Shown: positions 30,423 through 39,181 of the stretch, piece by piece
Numbering within the stretch: position 1 is the stretch's first letter
Layout of the letters: each line of letters starts with the position of its first letter
Source of the DNA: DASZTV01 sp035550655
GTDB taxonomy: Bacteria > Actinomycetota > Actinomycetes > JAFAQI01
DNA: 64,000 nucleotides
NCBI GenBank assembly: GCA_035550655.1
Contig: DASZOU010000030.1
Location: 10,327-74,326, forward strand
Direction: 5' to 3'
The notes under the pieces: generated by a model
The model's input: only the letters and a program-made list of their open reading frames with translations
Databases searched by the model: none
What the model was told of the DNA's origin: nothing
Translations under genes and position numbers: made by a program

Positions 30423-31912
30423 CGCACCGCTCCGACGATGCGCTCGGTCGCGAGTCGTCCCGAGAGCAGCACCATGGGGACTCCGACGCCCGGCTGTGTC
30501 CCGGTGCCGGCGAACACGACGTTGTCGAACGCGAGGTTCGCCGGGCGAAACGGACCGGTCTGCCGGAAGCTGTGGGCGACGGAGAACGGCGTTCCTCTTG
30601 CCATCCCACGGCGCGCCCAGTCGGCCGGCGTGGTCCACGACTCGGCTTCGACTGACTCGGCGAAGCCGCCGTAGCCGAGGGACTCGAGACGGTTCACGAT
30701 CTGGTCACGGTAGTCCGCGCCGGTGTCGTCCCAGTCGGTGGCGCCGTCGAGGTTCGGCGTCGGGACGAGCACGTACCAGGAGGACTTGCCGGCCGGAGCG
30801 AGCGCGGGATCGGTGACCGTCGGCACCGACACCAGCAAGGACGGGTCGCGGGCCGGCACCCGCTTGTCGATCAGCTCGCGGAACGTCTCCCGCCACGCCG
30901 CGCCGAAGTGGATCGTGTGGTGCGCCGTGTCCGGTGTGGCCAACGACGAGCCTGCGAGGAGCAGCGCGCACGACGGGGAGTACTCCAACCGCTGCAGGCG
31001 GCGCGGCGCGTGCCCGGCGGGAAGCAGGTCCCATGCGGCAGCGAGGTCCGGGTTGAGGACCACGACGTCGGCTTCGATCCGTTCGCCGTCGGCGGTGTGC
31101 ACCGCGACGGCTCGCTGCCCTCGCATCTCGACGCGGGTGACGACGGTGTCGTAGCGGATGTCGACGCCGTGCTTCGACGCGGCACCCGCCAGCGCAACGG
31201 GAACCGCATGCATGCCCCCGACCGGGAACCACACTCCTTCGACGCAGTCCATGTAGGCGATCACCGCGAAGATGGCCAACGCGTCGTACGGCGAGCGTCC
31301 GGCGTACATCGCCTGGAAGCTGAAGATGCGCCGCAGCCGGTCGTCGGCGAAGAAGGTGCCGAGCTTCGGGGCGAGCCGGCGGAAGCCGCCCATCGCAACG
31401 AGGCGGGCGAGCGAAGGCCGCACCAGATCGAGCGGGTTGTCGAGGTTGCGATCGATGAAGTCGTTGCGTTCCAGCGTGTAGAGGCGCTGCGCGAACCGGG
31501 CGAAGGCTCGATACCCGGCTGCGTCGCTCGCACCGACGACCTCGCGGATCTGTTGCTCCATCGCCTCGACGTCGGCGATCACGTCGAGGCGCGTGCCGTC
31601 CGCGAACCGGGCACGGTACGCCGGCTCGACGCGGCGAAGGTCAAGCCAGTCGCCGACGTCCTCGCCCACGCAGCCGAGCGCGTCCGCGATCAGGTCGGGC
31701 ATCGTCAGGACGGTCGGCCCGGTGTCGAAGTGGAAGCCGCCGATGTCCAACCGTCCGGCGCGACCGCCCGGAACGGGCTCGCGCTCGAGGACTGTGACGC
31801 GGCGTCCCGCCCCTGCCAGCCGTAGGGTGGCCGACAGCCCGCCCAGTCCCGCGCCGACCACGACGACGTGGTCGGTGGGCCCGGTGACGGTGCGCACGGA
31901 CCCAGCCGTCAT
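30419..31912 (-). CDS. crtI: Phytoene desaturase CrtI
   Basis: FAD enzyme that introduces double bonds into phytoene to give lycopene. The 497-residue protein shows HVVVVGAGLGGLSATLRLAGAGRRVTVLEREPVPGGRAG, GGFHFDTGPTVLTMPDL, the conserved middle (YAGRSPYDALAIFAVIAYMDCVEGVWFPVGGMHAVPVAL) and the C-terminal signature NVVFAGTGTQPGVGVPMVLLSGRLATERI. Length matches bacterial CrtI (about 490-510). Start ATG at 31912 overlaps the stop of the prenyl synthase gene. Confidence 0.93.
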   Translation of the reverse strand: MTAGSVRTVTGPTDHVVVVGAGLGGLSATLRLAGAGRRVTVLEREPVPGGRAGRLDIGGFHFDTGPTVLTMPDLIADALGCVGEDVGDWLDLRRVEPAYRARFADGTRLDVIADVEAMEQQIREVVGASDAAGYRAFARFAQRLYTLERNDFIDRNLDNPLDLVRPSLARLVAMGGFRRLAPKLGTFFADDRLRRIFSFQAMYAGRSPYDALAIFAVIAYMDCVEGVWFPVGGMHAVPVALAGAASKHGVDIRYDTVVTRVEMRGQRAVAVHTADGERIEADVVVLNPDLAAAWDLLPAGHAPRRLQRLEYSPSCALLLAGSSLATPDTAHHTIHFGAAWRETFRELIDKRVPARDPSLLVSVPTVTDPALAPAGKSSWYVLVPTPNLDGATDWDDTGADYRDQIVNRLESLGYGGFAESVEAESWTTPADWARRGMARGTPFSVAHSFRQTGPFRPANLAFDNVVFAGTGTQPGVGVPMVLLSGRLATERIVGAVR

Positions 31913-32979
31913 CCGTGCCGGTAGCTCGCGGCGTTCGCCAGCCCTTCGAGAGCGTCGCGGCCCGACGGCTCGAGCGCCACGTTGCCGAGGGCGCGAACCG
32001 CGTCGGGCAAGCGGGCGGCAATCATCGCTTCGACCTCGCCTCGGGCGCCGCAGCGCGTGATCACCTGCTGGGCATGCGCGATGTCCTCGTCGCCGAGATC
32101 GGTGCGCCCGACGACACCAACGAGAAAGTCGCGGTCAGCGGGGCCGGTGCGCTCGAGGGCGAGAGCGAGGAGAACCGTCTGCTTCCCTTCTCGGAGGTCG
32201 TCACCCGCCGGCTTGCCGGTCGTGACGGGATCACCGAAGACGCCGAGCAGGTCGTCGCGGAGCTGGAACGCCTCGCCAAGCGGGATCCCGTAATCCGTGA
32301 AGGCGGCGAACACGTCGGCTCCGCCGTTGGCGATCGCCGCGCCCAAGTGCAACGGGCGCTCGACGGTGTACTTCGCCGACTTGAGACGAGCGACGCGAAG
32401 CGCGCGCTCCACGGTCGTCGCCCCTTGCGCCTGCTCCACGATGTCGAGGTACTGGCCGGCCATCACCTCGGTGCGCATCGGCGCTGACACCGAGCGAGCC
32501 CGCCGTAGCGCGCCGTCGTGAAGCCCGCTGGCGGCGAGCATCGCATCCGACCACGCGAGCAGCAGGTCGCCGAGCAAGATGGCCGCCGCCGTCCCGAAGT
32601 CGCCGGCGTCGCCCGACCACCCGGACCGGCGATGGAGAGAGGTGAACCGCTCGTGTACCGCGGGCCGGCCCCGCCGCGTGTCGCTGTGATCGATGACGTC
32701 GTCGTGGACGAGCGCACACGCCTGCAGCAGCTCCAGGCTCGCCGCGGCGTGAATCAGCGCCTCGGAGTCCTCTGCACCCGCGGCGATCCCGCCCCAGTAG
32801 CAAAACGACGGGCGCAGCCGTTTGCCACCGCTCAGCACGAACTCGCTGGCGATCTCGGCAACGGGAACGAGCTCGTCGCCGAGGTCCCGAAGGTGTCGCG
32901 TGGCATCGAGCATGAAGTCGCGAAGGGCGGAATCGACGCGATCGCGGACGGCATTGCTCACCCGCTGATCGTCTCCCAC
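31909..32979 (-). CDS. crtE: Geranylgeranyl diphosphate synthase (IdsA/CrtE type)
   Basis: Trans-prenyl diphosphate synthase supplying the C20 precursor. The 356-residue protein has GGKRLRPSFCYWG, the first Asp-rich motif LVHDDVIDHSDTRRGRP, AILLGDLLLAWSD, MAGQYLDIV, and the second Asp-rich motif FQLRDDLLGVFGDPVTTGKPAGDDLREGKQT. I use the GTG at 32979; a GTG six codons later is also possible. First gene of the crtE-crtI-crtB run with 4-bp overlaps. In Mycobacterium the like-placed gene is idsA2. It is divergent from metF. Product chain length is inferred from the operon. Confidence 0.88.
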   Translation of the reverse strand: MGDDQRVSNAVRDRVDSALRDFMLDATRHLRDLGDELVPVAEIASEFVLSGGKRLRPSFCYWGGIAAGAEDSEALIHAAASLELLQACALVHDDVIDHSDTRRGRPAVHERFTSLHRRSGWSGDAGDFGTAAAILLGDLLLAWSDAMLAASGLHDGALRRARSVSAPMRTEVMAGQYLDIVEQAQGATTVERALRVARLKSAKYTVERPLHLGAAIANGGADVFAAFTDYGIPLGEAFQLRDDLLGVFGDPVTTGKPAGDDLREGKQTVLLALALERTGPADRDFLVGVVGRTDLGDEDIAHAQQVITRCGARGEVEAMIAARLPDAVRALGNVALEPSGRDALEGLANAASYRHG

Positions 32980-33038
32980 AGCCCACTCCGCACGGTGGCC
33001 AGGTCAATGTCGGTTGCGAACTCACCGATACTGGTGGG

Positions 33039-33971
33039 GTGCCTGGGGCCAGCACGGTGCGCGGAACGCCCGCGACCCGCATGACGATCCGCGACCTGCT
33101 CGCGAGCGGCAAGCGGTCGTACTCGTTCGAGTTCTTCCCGCCGAAGACCCCCGATGGCGAGCGGGCCCTTTGGCAGGCGCTGCGAGAGGTCGAGTCGCTG
33201 CGCCCGACGTTCGTGTCGGTGACGTACGGCGCGGGCGGGTCGACCCGCGACCTCACGGTCTCGATCACCGAGCGGATCGCGGCCGAGACGACACTCACCG
33301 CGGTCGGCCACCTGACTGCCGTGAACCACTCGGTCGCCGAGCTGCGTCACGTCATCGGCCAGTACGCCGACGCCGGCATCCGCAACGTGCTGGCGCTGCG
33401 CGGTGACCCACCCGGTGACCCGCAAGCTGCGTGGGTCCCGCATCCGGAGGGGGTCGCGTACGCCTCGGATCTGGTGCGCCTCTTGCGGGACTCCGGTGAC
33501 TTCTGTGTCGGGGTCGCGGCGTTTCCGGAGAAGCATCCGCGCTCGCCCGACTTCGACACCGACGTGCAGTTCTTCGTCGACAAGTGCCGTGCCGGCGCCG
33601 ATTTCGCGATCACGCAGATGTTCTTCCGGGCCGAGGACTTCCTGCGGCTGCGTGACCGGGTGGTCGCCGCGGGGTGCGACATTCCGATCCTCCCGGGCAT
33701 CATGCCGGTCACGAACGTCTCGCAGATCGAACGGTTCGCCGTGCTGACGGGTGCGGCGTTCCCGGTCGGGCTCGCCGATCGGTTGCACGCCGTCGAGGAG
33801 GACGAGGCCGCGGTGCGAGCGATCGGCGTCGAGGTCGCGACCGAGCTGTGCGAGACGCTGCTGGCCGAAGGAGCGCCGGGTTTGCACTTCATCACCCTCA
33901 ACCGCTCCACCTCGTCGCGCGAGATCTACCAGCGGCTCGGCCTCAAGGCCGACGTCGTAGATCCCGCCTGA
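33039..33971 (+). CDS. metF: 5,10-methylenetetrahydrofolate reductase
   Basis: Makes 5-methyltetrahydrofolate for methionine synthesis. The 310-residue barrel shows SYSFEFFPPKTPDGERALW (catalytic Glu), FVSVTYGAGGSTRDLT, GHLTAVNHSVAEL, ALRGDPPGD, GVAAFPEKHPRSPDFDTDVQFFVDKCRAGADFAITQMFF and ILPGIMPVTNVSQI, the full MTHFR pattern. GTG 33039 is used; an ATG at 33081 just before TIRDLLASGKRSYSF is an alternative start. Adjacent to the GGPP synthase gene, as Rv2172c is to idsA2 in Mycobacterium. Last 29 bp overlap the convergent oxidoreductase gene. Confidence 0.9.
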   Translation: MPGASTVRGTPATRMTIRDLLASGKRSYSFEFFPPKTPDGERALWQALREVESLRPTFVSVTYGAGGSTRDLTVSITERIAAETTLTAVGHLTAVNHSVAELRHVIGQYADAGIRNVLALRGDPPGDPQAAWVPHPEGVAYASDLVRLLRDSGDFCVGVAAFPEKHPRSPDFDTDVQFFVDKCRAGADFAITQMFFRAEDFLRLRDRVVAAGCDIPILPGIMPVTNVSQIERFAVLTGAAFPVGLADRLHAVEEDEAAVRAIGVEVATELCETLLAEGAPGLHFITLNRSTSSREIYQRLGLKADVVDPA

Positions 33972-35460
33972 TCACCTGCGCCGCGGAACGCCCGCTCGCA
34001 CCCCATACGCCGCCGCCCGGATGGGTTGACGCACCGCAGACGTAGACGCCGGGATGCGGGGTGCGGTAGCTCGACCAGCCGGGGAGCGGGCGCAGCCCGA
34101 ACAGCGAGTCGAGCTCGGTCTCGACATGCATGACGTTGCCCGCGTGCAGACCGAGCTCGCTTTCGAGGTCCGCAGGCGTCTGCACCAGCCGCTCGAGGAC
34201 ACCGCTGGAGAACCCGGGCGCCCACCGGTCGACCACCGCGAGCAGGCTGTCGCCGGCGCGTTCCCGCTCGCTGTCCCAGTCGCCGGCGCGCAGGTGGCGG
34301 GGATGCCACTGCGCCCACACCGAGACGACGTGATGTCCAGCCGGCGCGAGGGTCGGGTCGACAGCGCTGGGGGTCATCACGATCAACGGCGGATCGCGCG
34401 ACGGCTGGCCGCGCAGGAAGTCGCCGTACGCCGCGCGCAGCTGGGTGGGGGAGTCCACGAGCAGCTGCATCGCGGTGTGCATCCCCGGCACGTCGACGGG
34501 GTACGCCGGCAGCCGGTCGGTGAGCACTCGCATCACCATGCCGAGCCCGTCGCCGGTCCGCACGGCGGCGCGAGCGGCGTCGTCACCGAGCAGCCGCGCG
34601 GTGTCCGCCACGTGGCACGCCGAGAGGACGGATCGTGACGCGATGCGCGCGCCGGACTGCGTCACCACCGCGCAGCCCGACCCGGCGCGGGGTTCGATCG
34701 ACGTCACCGGATCGCCGCTGCGGATGGTGGCGCCGTAGGAGCGCAACCGTTCGGCGAGCGCGTCGCTGAGCCGCCCGCTCCCGCCCCGGGGGCGCCCGGC
34801 AGCCTGCAGGTGGAGCAGCGCGGCGGTGCCCGCCATCGGCGCCGTTCCCACCGCGTGCGGCGGCGGGCCGGACTGCGCCGCCCACCAGCCGAGCGCCGCA
34901 CGCAACCGTGGGTCGCCGAAGCGCCGCGCGAGCATTGCCTCGGCCGGCTCGACGAAGGACCGGATCAGCTCCGCCGGCCGGTCGCGCCGGCCGCGCAGCA
35001 ACGACCAGCCGCGGCGCCCGAGCTCCGGCAGCGTCGGCGGGTGGGATGCGACATCGAGGAACCACCTCATCCGCGGCGTCCACTCGGTGATGAAGTCGTC
35101 GTACGCAGCCGCGTCCGCAGGTCCGCAGACTGCCTCGATCGACGAGCACGTCTCACCGAGGTCGCGGGAGAACCGAAGCGGACCATCGGGGTGCGGGAGC
35201 ACGCCCCACGGTTCGACGTCGTCGTACACCAGTCCGAGGGCCGCCAGCGCGAGGTCCTCGACGATGCCGGTGTGGCGCACCATCACGTGGACGCTGGAGC
35301 CACGGTCGACGCGGACGCCGGGCCACCGCTCGACGGTGGAGACGGCGCCGCCGATCACCGTGTCGCGCTCGACGACCTCGACGTCGAGACCGGCGCGAGC
35401 CAGGTAGCAGGCGGCGACGAGACCGTTGTGGCCCGCGCCGACCACGACCACATCACGCAC
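33943..35460 (-). CDS. CrtI/CrtO-like FAD-dependent oxidoreductase (PYROXD2 type)
   Basis: A 505-residue flavoprotein with DVVVVGAGHNGLVAACYLARAGLDVEVVERDTVIGGA at the start and PGVYVCGASTHPGGGVWGASGRSAAQVI at the end. The GASTHPGGGV ending is like beta-carotene ketolase CrtO and PYROXD2 rather than CrtI. Lying beside crtEIB it might modify carotenoid ends (ketolation, extra desaturation), but relatives without any carotenoid role are common, so this is a guess. ATG start at 35460; separate from the GNAT gene upstream by 24 bp on the same strand. Confidence 0.78.
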   Translation of the reverse strand: MRDVVVVGAGHNGLVAACYLARAGLDVEVVERDTVIGGAVSTVERWPGVRVDRGSSVHVMVRHTGIVEDLALAALGLVYDDVEPWGVLPHPDGPLRFSRDLGETCSSIEAVCGPADAAAYDDFITEWTPRMRWFLDVASHPPTLPELGRRGWSLLRGRRDRPAELIRSFVEPAEAMLARRFGDPRLRAALGWWAAQSGPPPHAVGTAPMAGTAALLHLQAAGRPRGGSGRLSDALAERLRSYGATIRSGDPVTSIEPRAGSGCAVVTQSGARIASRSVLSACHVADTARLLGDDAARAAVRTGDGLGMVMRVLTDRLPAYPVDVPGMHTAMQLLVDSPTQLRAAYGDFLRGQPSRDPPLIVMTPSAVDPTLAPAGHHVVSVWAQWHPRHLRAGDWDSERERAGDSLLAVVDRWAPGFSSGVLERLVQTPADLESELGLHAGNVMHVETELDSLFGLRPLPGWSSYRTPHPGVYVCGASTHPGGGVWGASGRSAAQVIRRDLRRRP

Positions 35461-35484
35461 TCGCGACGCAGCCTTCGGTCGCGA

Positions 35485-36027
35485 TCAGAGGTCGACCCCC
35501 ATGATCGCGTACATCTCCGAGCTGCCCGGGAAGTAGAAGCCGCACAGCAGATCCTCGAATCCGAACGACCGGTAGAGCAGGCGTGCCGGGGACTCGGTGT
35601 CGGGTGTCGAGAGGACGGCGTGGCGCGCGGTGGTCCGGCTCAGCACGTCGGCGAGCAGCCGGCGACCGATGCCCTTGCCCTGATGCGCGGGCAGCACGTG
35701 CAGCTCGGCGAGCTCGAAGCCGTCCCGAAGCCAGCGCCGGGTTCCCTCGCGCCCGAGTGCCTGCGCAACCGTGTCGTGCCACCACTGCCCGCCGGCACCC
35801 AGGTAGCCGTACCCGAAGCCGATGAGCTCGCCGTCGTCGTCCTCGGTCTCGGCGGCGTCGAACGCGGCGCAGCACAGGAAGCCCGGATAGGTCGTGTGGC
35901 CGGCGATGATCTCGCGGCGTTGGACCACGACTTCGGGAACCCGATGCATCGCGGCGCCGTACACCGACGCGGCGGGGCCGGCAAGGGCCCGCATTCGCGG
36001 CCCGTCGAGGCGTACCAGTCGGGTCAC
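35485..36027 (-). CDS. GNAT-family N-acetyltransferase
   Basis: A 180-residue acetyltransferase. The acetyl-CoA loop is in LAELHVLPAHQGKGIGRRLLADVLSR (Q/RxxGxG pattern, about residues 107-132), followed by AVLSTPDTESPARLLYRSFGFED. Substrate unknown. The GTG overlaps the stop of the YbaK gene (GTGA), so the two are translated together. Confidence 0.82.
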   Translation of the reverse strand: MTRLVRLDGPRMRALAGPAASVYGAAMHRVPEVVVQRREIIAGHTTYPGFLCCAAFDAAETEDDDGELIGFGYGYLGAGGQWWHDTVAQALGREGTRRWLRDGFELAELHVLPAHQGKGIGRRLLADVLSRTTARHAVLSTPDTESPARLLYRSFGFEDLLCGFYFPGSSEMYAIMGVDL

Positions 36028-36497
36028 GGCGAAGCTGCGACCTCGGCCGGGGTGCCGCCGGAGAGGCGGACCAGCTCGTCGTACGACGTGGGGAACACCG
36101 CATGTGGCGTGCCCGCAGCCGCCCAGATGACATCGAAGGTCGACAGGTGCTCGTCGACGACGGTGGGCAACGGCGCGGGATGGCCGACCGGCGCCACCCC
36201 GCCGATCGGGAACCCGGTGGCCGCACGCACCAGGTCGGCGTCCGCGCGCTTGACCCGGTCGGCGCCGAGCACGCCGGCCAGCTTTGCCGGATCGACCTGG
36301 TGGTCGCCACTGGCGAGGACCAGCACCGCGTCACCGTCGGCGGCGAAGACAAGGGACTTCACGATGGCGCCGATCGGGACGCCCAGCGCAGCAGCGGCCT
36401 CCGCCGCCGTGCGCGCTGAGTCGTCGAGCTCGACGATCTGCCCGGTCGCGCCGCCGGCCCGCAGCGCGGCGTCGACTCGCTCCGCGTTGGGGTGCAC
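36024..36497 (-). CDS. YbaK/EbsC-family aminoacyl-tRNA deacylase
   Basis: A 157-residue protein with the YbaK/ProX-type fold: ARTAAEAAAALGVPIGAIVKSLVFAADGDAVLVLASGDHQVDPAKLAGVLG (conserved Lys in IVKSLVF) and RAATGFPIGGVAPVGHPAPLPTVVDEHL. Relatives hydrolyse mischarged Cys- or Ala-tRNA(Pro). GTG start at 36497, 65 bp from the divergent HEPN gene start, so its promoter must overlap the SOS-type promoter region. Confidence 0.83.
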   Translation of the reverse strand: MHPNAERVDAALRAGGATGQIVELDDSARTAAEAAAALGVPIGAIVKSLVFAADGDAVLVLASGDHQVDPAKLAGVLGADRVKRADADLVRAATGFPIGGVAPVGHPAPLPTVVDEHLSTFDVIWAAAGTPHAVFPTSYDELVRLSGGTPAEVAASP

Positions 36498-36527
36498 GAG
36501 CGGACGCTAACGCACGACCTTCGACCC

Positions 36528-36559
36528 TTGACGACCGACGCTATCGAACGTATGTTCGA
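36528..36559 (+). promoter_or_regulatory. LexA (SOS) box over a leaderless promoter
   Basis: TTGACG (36528-36533), a 17-bp spacer and TATGTT (36551-36556) form a good promoter whose start would fall at or next to the ATG at 36563. A perfect palindrome TCGAAC-GTAT-GTTCGA (36544-36559) covers the -10; it matches the actinobacterial LexA box TCGAAC-N4-GTTCGA. Repressed LexA would block this promoter. Confidence 0.88.
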
Positions 36560-36562
36560 ACC

Positions 36563-37051
36563 ATGACAACGCTGGTGGAAGCACCCGTCCAGCGGCGCCT
36601 GCAGACCGTGGTGCCGGCTTCCGCGCTTCGCTTGGGTATCGCTGCCCGCCGTGCCCTGGCCGAGGCCGAACAGACGCGGGACGTGGGAGAGCGCTACGCC
36701 GCGGCCCATCTAGCCGCGCTGCGGGCCGCCGCCGCGGTGCTCGCCGCGGAAGCTCGGCCGGAGGGCGCTCGGCCGACGCGGCGCACCCGGCCGACGAGCG
36801 TGTGGACGTTGCTCACGCGCGTCGCGCCCGAACTGGGGGAGTGGGCGGCTTTCTTTGCTGCCGGCGCCGACAAGCGGATTGCCGCACAGGCCGGCCTGCG
36901 CGGTGCTGTCACGGCACGGGAAGCCGACGACCTGCTGCGCGACGCGAGCAGCTTCCTCGAGCTCGTCGCCGTGCGGCTCGGCTTGCCCCCGCGCCGGCAG
37001 CCAATGCTGCCGCTCGCGGTGTATCCGGCAAACGGCGAGCCGGCGCACTAG
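36563..37051 (+). CDS. SAV_6107-type HEPN-domain protein
   Basis: A 162-residue helical protein like the actinobacterial SAV_6107 family with a HEPN domain (LRLGIAARRALAEAEQTRDVGERYAAAHLAALRAAAAVLAAEA, TSVWTLLTRVAPELGEWAAFFAAGADKRIAAQAGL, READDLLRDASSFLELVAVRLG). HEPN proteins include RNases and nucleotide-binding partners, but I do not see the R-x4-6-H RNase motif clearly, so activity is open. The message is probably leaderless, from a LexA-covered promoter. A methyltransferase and the DinB polymerase follow on the same strand. Confidence 0.75.
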   Translation: MTTLVEAPVQRRLQTVVPASALRLGIAARRALAEAEQTRDVGERYAAAHLAALRAAAAVLAAEARPEGARPTRRTRPTSVWTLLTRVAPELGEWAAFFAAGADKRIAAQAGLRGAVTAREADDLLRDASSFLELVAVRLGLPPRRQPMLPLAVYPANGEPAH

Positions 37052-37073
37052 CCGAAGCCATACGGTTACCGGC

Positions 37074-37829
37074 ATGGCGGCGGACCGGAGGACGCAGCGG
37101 AATCCGGCGCGGACCGCGGTGCTGTGGGAGATCCTGCGGTCGGCGTTCGCCGCCTTCCCCGGACCGCCGGGGGACCTCACCATCCTCGACATCGGCGGTG
37201 GCACGGGCGGATTCGCCGTACCGCTGGCAGAGCTCGGTTACTCCCTGACCGTGATCGACCAGAGCCCCGACTCCCTGGCCGCGCTGGAGCGGCGCGCTGC
37301 CGAAGCCGGCGTCGCCGACCGCGTCGTCGCGACGCAAGGAGATGCCGGCGACGTTGCCTCCCTGCTCGGGGTGGAGTCGGTGGTCGCGGTGCTGTGCCAC
37401 AGCGTGCTGGAAGTCGTCGACGATCCGGCGGCGGCGTTGCGCGCCGTCGTCGACGTGCTGCGCCCAGGCGGCCTCGCGAGCATTCTCGTCGCCAACCGCG
37501 TCGCCGCGACCGCCGCGAGGGTGGCGTCGGGGCGGCTGGGCGAAGCCCGCGACCTGTTGGCGAGCGAAGCGGGCGTGACCGGCGCCGGCGATCCGCTGCG
37601 ACGCCGGTTCACCGTGGCGGGAATCCAGTCGCTCGTCGCCGCTTCCGGCCTTCGGCCGCGCACCACGCACGGGGTGCGGATCTTCGCCGACGCGGCTCCC
37701 GCGGCGTTGCTGGAAGGCGATGTCAGTGCGGCCGAGGAGCTGGTGGCGCTCGAGCAGGCGGTCGCCGCTGACCCGTCGTACCTGTCGATGGCGACGGCGT
37801 TGCACGTCCTGGCTGAGAAGCCGTCATGA
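37074..37829 (+). CDS. Class I SAM-dependent methyltransferase
   Basis: A 251-residue methyltransferase with the SAM motif LTILDIGGGTGGFAVPLAELGYSLTVIDQSPDSLAALERRAAEAG (about residues 36-80), VVATQGDAGDVASLL and VLCHSVLEVVDDPAAALRAVVDVLRPGGLASILVANRVAA. The later part resembles the SmtA/CmoA group; substrate unknown. Its ATG is 22 bp after the HEPN gene, with a TACGGT hexamer 7 nt upstream that could give a second, LexA-independent start. 16 bp before dinB. Confidence 0.8.
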   Translation: MAADRRTQRNPARTAVLWEILRSAFAAFPGPPGDLTILDIGGGTGGFAVPLAELGYSLTVIDQSPDSLAALERRAAEAGVADRVVATQGDAGDVASLLGVESVVAVLCHSVLEVVDDPAAALRAVVDVLRPGGLASILVANRVAATAARVASGRLGEARDLLASEAGVTGAGDPLRRRFTVAGIQSLVAASGLRPRTTHGVRIFADAAPAALLEGDVSAAEELVALEQAVAADPSYLSMATALHVLAEKPS

Positions 37830-37845
37830 GGGCCGGGGCGGCCGG

Positions 37846-39078
37846 GTGAGCCGACGGCAGCTTGAGCGGGGCGCGCGCCCGGTCGACCTGCCGGGCGACG
37901 ACGCCGGCTGCACGATCCTGCACGCCGACATGGACGCGTTCTACGCAAGCGTCGAGCTGCGGCGCGATCCGCAGCTGGCTGGCAAGCCGGTCGTCGTCGG
38001 ACATCCCGGCGGGCGATCAGTGGTGCTGGCCGCGACGTACGAAGCCCGCGCTTTCGGGGTCCACAGCGCGATGCCGATGGCGCAGGCCACGCGTCGTTGC
38101 GCCGGGCTCGTCGTCGTGCCGCCCGACCATGCGGCGTACGGCGAGGCCTCGAAGCAGGTGATGGCGGTGTTCCGGTCGGTCACTCCAGAGGTCGAGCCGC
38201 TCGCACTCGACGAGGCGTTCCTCGACGTCTCCGGGGCGATCCGCCGGATGGGCGGCCCGCGGCAGATCGCCACGCACATCCGGGAGCGGATCGCCGCCGA
38301 ACAGCGGTTGCCCTGCTCGATCGGGGTGGCGAGCACGAAGTTCGTCGCGAAGCTCGCGTCGTCGCACGCGAAACCCGACGGGCTGCTCGTCGTCCCGAAG
38401 CAGTCGACGCTGGCATTCCTGCACCCGCTCCCGATCGGCGCGCTGTGGGGGGTCGGTGACAAGACGGAGGAGGTCCTGGCGCGGATCGGGTTGCGCACGA
38501 TCGGCGACATCGCCGCGACGCCGGTGACGACGCTCATCCACACCGTCGGCAAGGCCGCGGGGTCGCACCTGCACGCGCTGGCCAATGGCGAGGACCCGCG
38601 GCGGGTCGTCCCCGACGAGCCGGACCGCAGCATCGGCGCGGAGGAGACATTCGACCGCGACATCGCTGACCGGGAGGGCATCGTCCGCGAGCTGCTGCGG
38701 TTGTCGGAGCGCTGCGCGGAGCGGCTGCGGGCGAGCGGTCAGGTCAGCCGGACCGTGGCCATCAAGGTGCGGTTCACCGATTTCCGCACGATCAGCCGGT
38801 CGCGGACGCTGAGCCAGCACACCGACGTGGCGAGGGTCATCTACGACACCGCCTGCCACCTGTACGACGCGCTCGGGATCGATGGCACGCCGCTGCGGCT
38901 GGTCGGGGTAAGGGCGGAGGGGCTGGCTCGGACGGTGGAGACGCCGGAGCAGCTGTCGCTGGACGGTGACGCGGAGGAGTGGCGCGCGGCCGAGCAGGCG
39001 GTGGACCGCGTCACGGAACGATTCGGCCACGGCGCCGTCCGTCCGGCCGCTCTTGTTCGGCGCCCGGCTGCCGATTAG
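37846..39078 (+). CDS. dinB: DNA polymerase IV (Y family)
   Basis: Error-prone translesion polymerase. The 410-residue protein has ILHADMDAFYASVELRRDPQLAGKPVVVG (first metal site), VVLAATYEARAFGVHSAMPMAQA, LALDEAFLDVSG (catalytic Asp-Glu), SIGVASTKFVAKLASSHAKPDGLLVV, WGVGDKTEEVLARIGLRTIGDIA (helix-hairpin-helix) and a little-finger domain. PEQLSLDGD near the end may be a clamp-binding motif. GTG start at 37846. As third gene behind a LexA box it should be damage-inducible, which not all actinobacterial dinB genes are. Confidence 0.93.
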   Translation: MSRRQLERGARPVDLPGDDAGCTILHADMDAFYASVELRRDPQLAGKPVVVGHPGGRSVVLAATYEARAFGVHSAMPMAQATRRCAGLVVVPPDHAAYGEASKQVMAVFRSVTPEVEPLALDEAFLDVSGAIRRMGGPRQIATHIRERIAAEQRLPCSIGVASTKFVAKLASSHAKPDGLLVVPKQSTLAFLHPLPIGALWGVGDKTEEVLARIGLRTIGDIAATPVTTLIHTVGKAAGSHLHALANGEDPRRVVPDEPDRSIGAEETFDRDIADREGIVRELLRLSERCAERLRASGQVSRTVAIKVRFTDFRTISRSRTLSQHTDVARVIYDTACHLYDALGIDGTPLRLVGVRAEGLARTVETPEQLSLDGDAEEWRAAEQAVDRVTERFGHGAVRPAALVRRPAAD

Positions 39079-39181
39079 AGATTGATGGTGAAAAAGACTG
39101 CTGGCCGAGCGTCATGCCCGGCCCGTATCCTGGGGTATGTCCGTGAGGCGTCGGTGTCCATGACGGATCCCGGGAGGCATC

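Noticed and set aside
33014..33032. TTGCGA/GATACT as a metF promoter
   Set aside because: The spacer would be only about 7 bp, too short for a promoter.
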